10,032 bases of DNA from JBMYQA01 sp049600855 (lineage in GTDB: Bacteria > Bacteroidota > Bacteroidia > Cytophagales > Flammeovirgaceae). Below are positions 7,810 through 10,032 of the stretch, in pieces (the first letter of the stretch is position 1; every line of letters starts with the position of its first letter). The translations under genes and the position numbers were made by a program. The notes beneath the pieces were generated by a model that was given only the letters and a program-made list of their open reading frames with translations, was not told where the DNA came from and did no database searches. The DNA is taken from positions 1 to 10,032 of the forward strand of contig JBMYQA010000233.1 in NCBI GenBank assembly GCA_049600855.1, in the 5' to 3' direction.

Positions 7810-7976
7810 TTAGAGGCTGTTTTGAAATTAGTCGTGAAGTTTTTTAGTGTGAATTTTTCCAACTGTTGAGGCACTAAATACGGAGTTTAGCAGCGCTAAA
7901 TAAGTATTTTAGTAACAAAAACAGGTGGAAAAAGTCGCCTAAAAAAATCAAGAATATATTTCCAAACGGCCTCTTA
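7810..7976. mobile_element. MITE-like 161-bp long imperfect hairpin element with flanking TTA
   Basis: The segment 7813-7973 begins GAGGCTGTTTTGAAAT and ends with the complement of GAGGCCGTTTGGAAAT, matching at 14 of 16 positions. Similarity of the two halves continues inward: TTTTTCC(A)(A/C)CTGTT, then ACTAAA, then an exact central palindrome TTTAGC-AGC-GCTAAA (7886-7900) whose centre, 7893, is exactly the centre of the element. TTA sits immediately outside both ends (7810-7812 and 7974-7976) and may be a target-site duplication. There is no open reading frame. This is the form of a non-autonomous, transposase-dependent miniature element or of a dispersed hairpin repeat. The symmetry is seen directly; mobility is inferred. 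Confidence 0.7.
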
Positions 7977-7990
7977 GAGCCTGTTTGATT
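7974..7990 (+). repeat. Solitary element-end-like sequence abutting the hairpin element
   Basis: TTAGAGCCTGTTTGATT directly follows the hairpin element and resembles its left end (TTAGAGGCTGTTTTGAAAT at 7810-7828) in the same orientation. No matching inverted end was found downstream. It could be the remnant of a second copy or the pre-existing target of a nested insertion. Confidence 0.4.
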
Positions 7991-8124
7991 TTACGATCTA
8001 TTTTGTAGTACATAACGCTTGCCAAACTTCCTGTAAAGCACTAAGTAATTAAACCCTAATGTATATAAAAGTGTTTCTCAAAATCCCAACCCCAAGGCAC
8101 TTTAAAACCTTAATTTTTGCAAAT

Positions 8125-8250
8125 ACAGCTTGCTTCGGCTGCGTTACAATTCATGCCTACTTTTTCACAACTCATGTCATCTTCCCAATTTCCCACTACA
8201 TCAATTCCACAACTCAGTACACAAAAGCTACAACTCATGACAACGCCCTT
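8125..8250 (+). repeat. 21-bp phased direct repeats upstream of the repeat-protein gene
   Basis: ACAACTCA occurs exactly at 8167, 8209 and 8230. One-mismatch ACAATTCA lies at 8146, and a weaker ACAGCTT at 8125. A degenerate unit at 8188 keeps the A, C, C and A positions (ATTTCCCA). All starts fall on one 21-bp period, that is two helical turns, and later unit positions (C12, A13, C15) are also partly shared. The array ends ~97 bp before the ATG at 8347. Either it is an iteron-like regulator binding array on one face of the DNA, or a decayed tandem repeat; read in the downstream frame it gives heptads starting T-T/I/S-H/Q. Confidence 0.5.
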
Positions 8251-8346
8251 CATTTCTTGAAACAAATACTTGATTATTGTAGAGTGAATAACAGAGAAAC
8301 AGTTCTCTTCTGCTTTTCTAAGTGTCAAATTAATACCAACAAAAAC

Positions 8347-10005
8347 ATGAAAATATTAGGAATAAACTCATCGGATATGCAAAATCAAGAACGAATCGCA
8401 CGCAGCAAACAGGTACTAGGACTAAATGTATTAGGCTGCCTATTATTTGTACTCTTAATGTTGTTTTCAAGTGTTGGAAAAGCTTCTATTCCACTAAGAA
8501 ATCAACAGGACACGTCAAAACGCTATCAGTCCAAATCAAAAGTCCATAGTTACAGCTATCATTCTAATGGGCATCGCTGGAAAAGCCGAAATAACTTCAC
8601 CTCTATGGATATTCAATATCGAGGTGAGATTCGGGTGAATGATAATGATACAGATATTACTTCCATTTCTCCTGGAGGATACTTAAAAATCAAAAAGACC
8701 ATTTTTGGGAATACCAGATCAATTATTATTGAAAGCAATTCTGCTGGCGAACTCACACGCGAATATTATGAGGGACGTAAAAAAGTGGAGTTTAATGATG
8801 AAGGACGCAAGTGGTTAGCCGATATCTTATTGGAAGTAGTACGTCACACAGGAATTGCCGCTAATGATCGCGTAAATCGCATTTATAAGCAAGGAGGTAC
8901 CGATGCGGTCATTACAGAAATCAAACAAATTGATAGCAGTTCTGGCAAAGGACGCTACTTTAGAGAGTTAATGGGAATCTGTGACCAAAAAGACTTTCCA
9001 GCCTTAGGACAAAAAATTGGTCAATACATTAGCTCCAACTCGGTACGCAGCGAAATCTTTAGGGAATATTCAGATAAATTTATGGCCACTCCTGAAGGAA
9101 CCGAAGCGTTTTTTCAAGGTGTAGATTACATGACTTCTAACTCAGAGCGCAGTAATATTCTCCGTCATACCCTTCGTACCAATAAATTAGATAACAAAGG
9201 CATGGTTGGCTTATTGCGAGTAACGCGAAGAATGACCTCAAATAGCGAAAGAGCATCCATTCTTCGAGAAGTAAATGAGCAATTCCCTGAAGACGAGTCA
9301 GGAATAGAAGCCTATTTTGATGTCATTTCCAGCATGACATCGAATTCCGAAAAAGGCAGTGTGTTAAAAGATTTGATGCGTCAAAAAAAGCCTTCCGAAA
9401 AAGTGATGAAGCTCGTTTTACAAGCCACGGCACGAGAGTTTACATCAAATTCAGAAATGGGTTCTGTATTGAGAGTGGCTTCTTCCAAACTGAAAGGCAA
9501 TCCAACCTTATTGCAACTCTACATCGAAGCGATTGGTCGAATGACCTCAAATACTTCTATGGGAACGAGTTTAGCAGATTTAATTGATAGTGAGGAAATT
9601 CAATCGGATGACGTAAAAGTAAGCATCTTAAGAAGCTTAAGAAGAATGACTTCTAGCACGGAAAGAGGGCGTATTCTCAGAAGAACCATTAATTTCTTAG
9701 GCAAAAAACCCATGGTAGACGATGCCTACTTTGAAGCCGTATCGGGCATCAGTTCTTCCTCAGAAAAGGGCTATGTGCTGAAAGAGGTGATCAATAAAGT
9801 AAAGATGACTCAAGACATGTCACTTAGAATTCTCAATGCTACTCGATACATCACCTCTAGCTCTGAGGTTGGAAATATCATGGTCGCACTTAGTCGAGTA
9901 ATGCCTAAAAACGATCAAAAAGTACGCGATGCTTTTCAAACGGCTGCACGCAGAATTAGTTCAAACAGCGAATACCGAAGAGTAATCGAAAGTTTAAATC
10001 GCTAA
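8347..10005 (+). CDS. Exported or membrane-anchored solenoid protein with eleven 34-35-residue TSNSE repeats, function unknown
   Basis: 552 residues from the ATG at 8347, chosen because it follows AAACA-type leader sequence and places the hydrophobic segment (LGLNVLGCLLFVLLMLFSSVGKA, ~24-46) near the N-terminus; the in-frame ATG at 8377 is an alternative. The hydrophobic segment is a signal peptide or anchor. Residues ~85-155 look beta-rich (IQYRGEIRVND, ISPGGYLKIKKT, RSIIIESN, REYYEGRKKVEF), followed by WLADILLEVVRHTGIAANDRVNRIYKQGG (156-184). From residue 195 to the end, a Ψ-[TSD]-S-[NS]-[ST]-E motif recurs at 195, 228, 262, 296, 330, 365, 399, 434, 468, 502 and 537. Each unit has two predicted helices, with S-x-x-E resembling a helix N-cap box, as in HEAT/ARM-type solenoids. 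From memory, similar domain order with SD-Y-E repeats occurs in uncharacterised bacterial proteins, some fused to M56-type sensor peptidases; no peptidase domain is present here. Probably a periplasmic protein-binding scaffold. Only 27 nt follow; ATGs at 10016 and 10024 may begin another gene. Confidence 0.85.
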   Translation: MKILGINSSDMQNQERIARSKQVLGLNVLGCLLFVLLMLFSSVGKASIPLRNQQDTSKRYQSKSKVHSYSYHSNGHRWKSRNNFTSMDIQYRGEIRVNDNDTDITSISPGGYLKIKKTIFGNTRSIIIESNSAGELTREYYEGRKKVEFNDEGRKWLADILLEVVRHTGIAANDRVNRIYKQGGTDAVITEIKQIDSSSGKGRYFRELMGICDQKDFPALGQKIGQYISSNSVRSEIFREYSDKFMATPEGTEAFFQGVDYMTSNSERSNILRHTLRTNKLDNKGMVGLLRVTRRMTSNSERASILREVNEQFPEDESGIEAYFDVISSMTSNSEKGSVLKDLMRQKKPSEKVMKLVLQATAREFTSNSEMGSVLRVASSKLKGNPTLLQLYIEAIGRMTSNTSMGTSLADLIDSEEIQSDDVKVSILRSLRRMTSSTERGRILRRTINFLGKKPMVDDAYFEAVSGISSSSEKGYVLKEVINKVKMTQDMSLRILNATRYITSSSEVGNIMVALSRVMPKNDQKVRDAFQTAARRISSNSEYRRVIESLNR

Positions 10006-10032
10006 CAACAACCCAATGGGCATATGCAACTA

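Larger units (their letters stand above)
7742..8346. other. 605-bp divergent intergenic region
   Basis: It lies between the minus-strand ceramidase/glycosyltransferase operon and the plus-strand repeat-protein gene, and must hold both promoters. It contains a short palindrome (7785-7800), a MITE-like hairpin (7810-7976), a solitary element-end-like sequence (7974-7990) and 21-bp phased direct repeats (about 8125-8250). From 8059 to 8346 the frame of the downstream gene stays open (96 codons), but the encoded residues look unlike a conserved protein. No RNA gene and no clear -7/-33 promoter pair was recognised. Confidence 0.7.

Noticed and set aside
8125..8250. CRISPR array or replication iterons
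   Set aside because: Units are only ~10 bp with ~11-bp degenerate spacing, with no cas genes, no unique spacers and no replication gene nearby.
8110..8328. Minus-strand open frame of 72 codons opposite the phased repeats
   Set aside because: Cysteine-rich low-complexity translation with no recognisable motif, overlapping the repeat array; most likely a by-product of the sequence composition.
8428..8439. Lipobox-like VLGC in the N-terminus of the solenoid protein
   Set aside because: The Cys is in the middle of the hydrophobic segment, not at its end, so a signal peptide or anchor fits better than a lipoprotein.

Overview
The window looks like a chromosomal segment of a Bacteroidota bacterium, probably a Cytophagales-type or related environmental lineage. 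The evidence is a predicted type IX secretion (T9SS) C-terminal sorting domain on a secreted hydrolase, a TonB-dependent receptor with an N-terminal carboxypeptidase-regulatory-like domain, AT-rich sequence, and start codons without Shine-Dalgarno motifs. No rRNA, tRNA, CRISPR array, phage gene or complete insertion sequence was seen.

Layout. (1) 3-1367, plus strand: 3' part of a secreted alpha/beta hydrolase (esterase-like) ending in a T9SS sorting domain, followed by a hairpin. (2) 1541-2467, plus: exported NlpC/P60 cysteine peptidase, probably a cell-wall hydrolase. (3) 2536-4995, minus: TonB-dependent outer-membrane receptor, convergent with the previous gene and separated from it by a strong hairpin that could stop transcription from both sides. 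(4) 7741 down to 5130, minus: a tight three-gene operon in the order CREST/alkaline-ceramidase-like 7-TM protein, GT4 glycosyltransferase, WecG/TagA/CpsF glycosyltransferase, with a 9-nt gap and then a 4-nt ATGA overlap. (5) 7742-8346: a gene-poor divergent intergenic region holding a small palindrome, a 161-bp MITE-like hairpin element flanked by TTA, a solitary element-end-like sequence, and a series of direct repeats spaced 21 bp apart. (6) 8347-10005, plus: an exported or membrane-anchored protein made mostly of eleven 34-35-residue repeats with a Ser/Thr/Asn-rich motif, probably an alpha-helical solenoid.

How the genes may work together. The two glycosyltransferases, with their overlapping reading frames, form an envelope-polysaccharide or glycolipid module. 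Co-transcription with a ceramidase-like membrane hydrolase makes a sphingolipid or glycolipid link conceivable, but this is inference. The esterase, NlpC/P60 enzyme and TonB receptor are ordinary Bacteroidota envelope functions and share no evident pathway. The most distinctive parts are the solenoid gene with its 21-bp phased upstream repeats, the MITE-like hairpin, and the ceramidase-like protein that lacks the family's usual catalytic serine.
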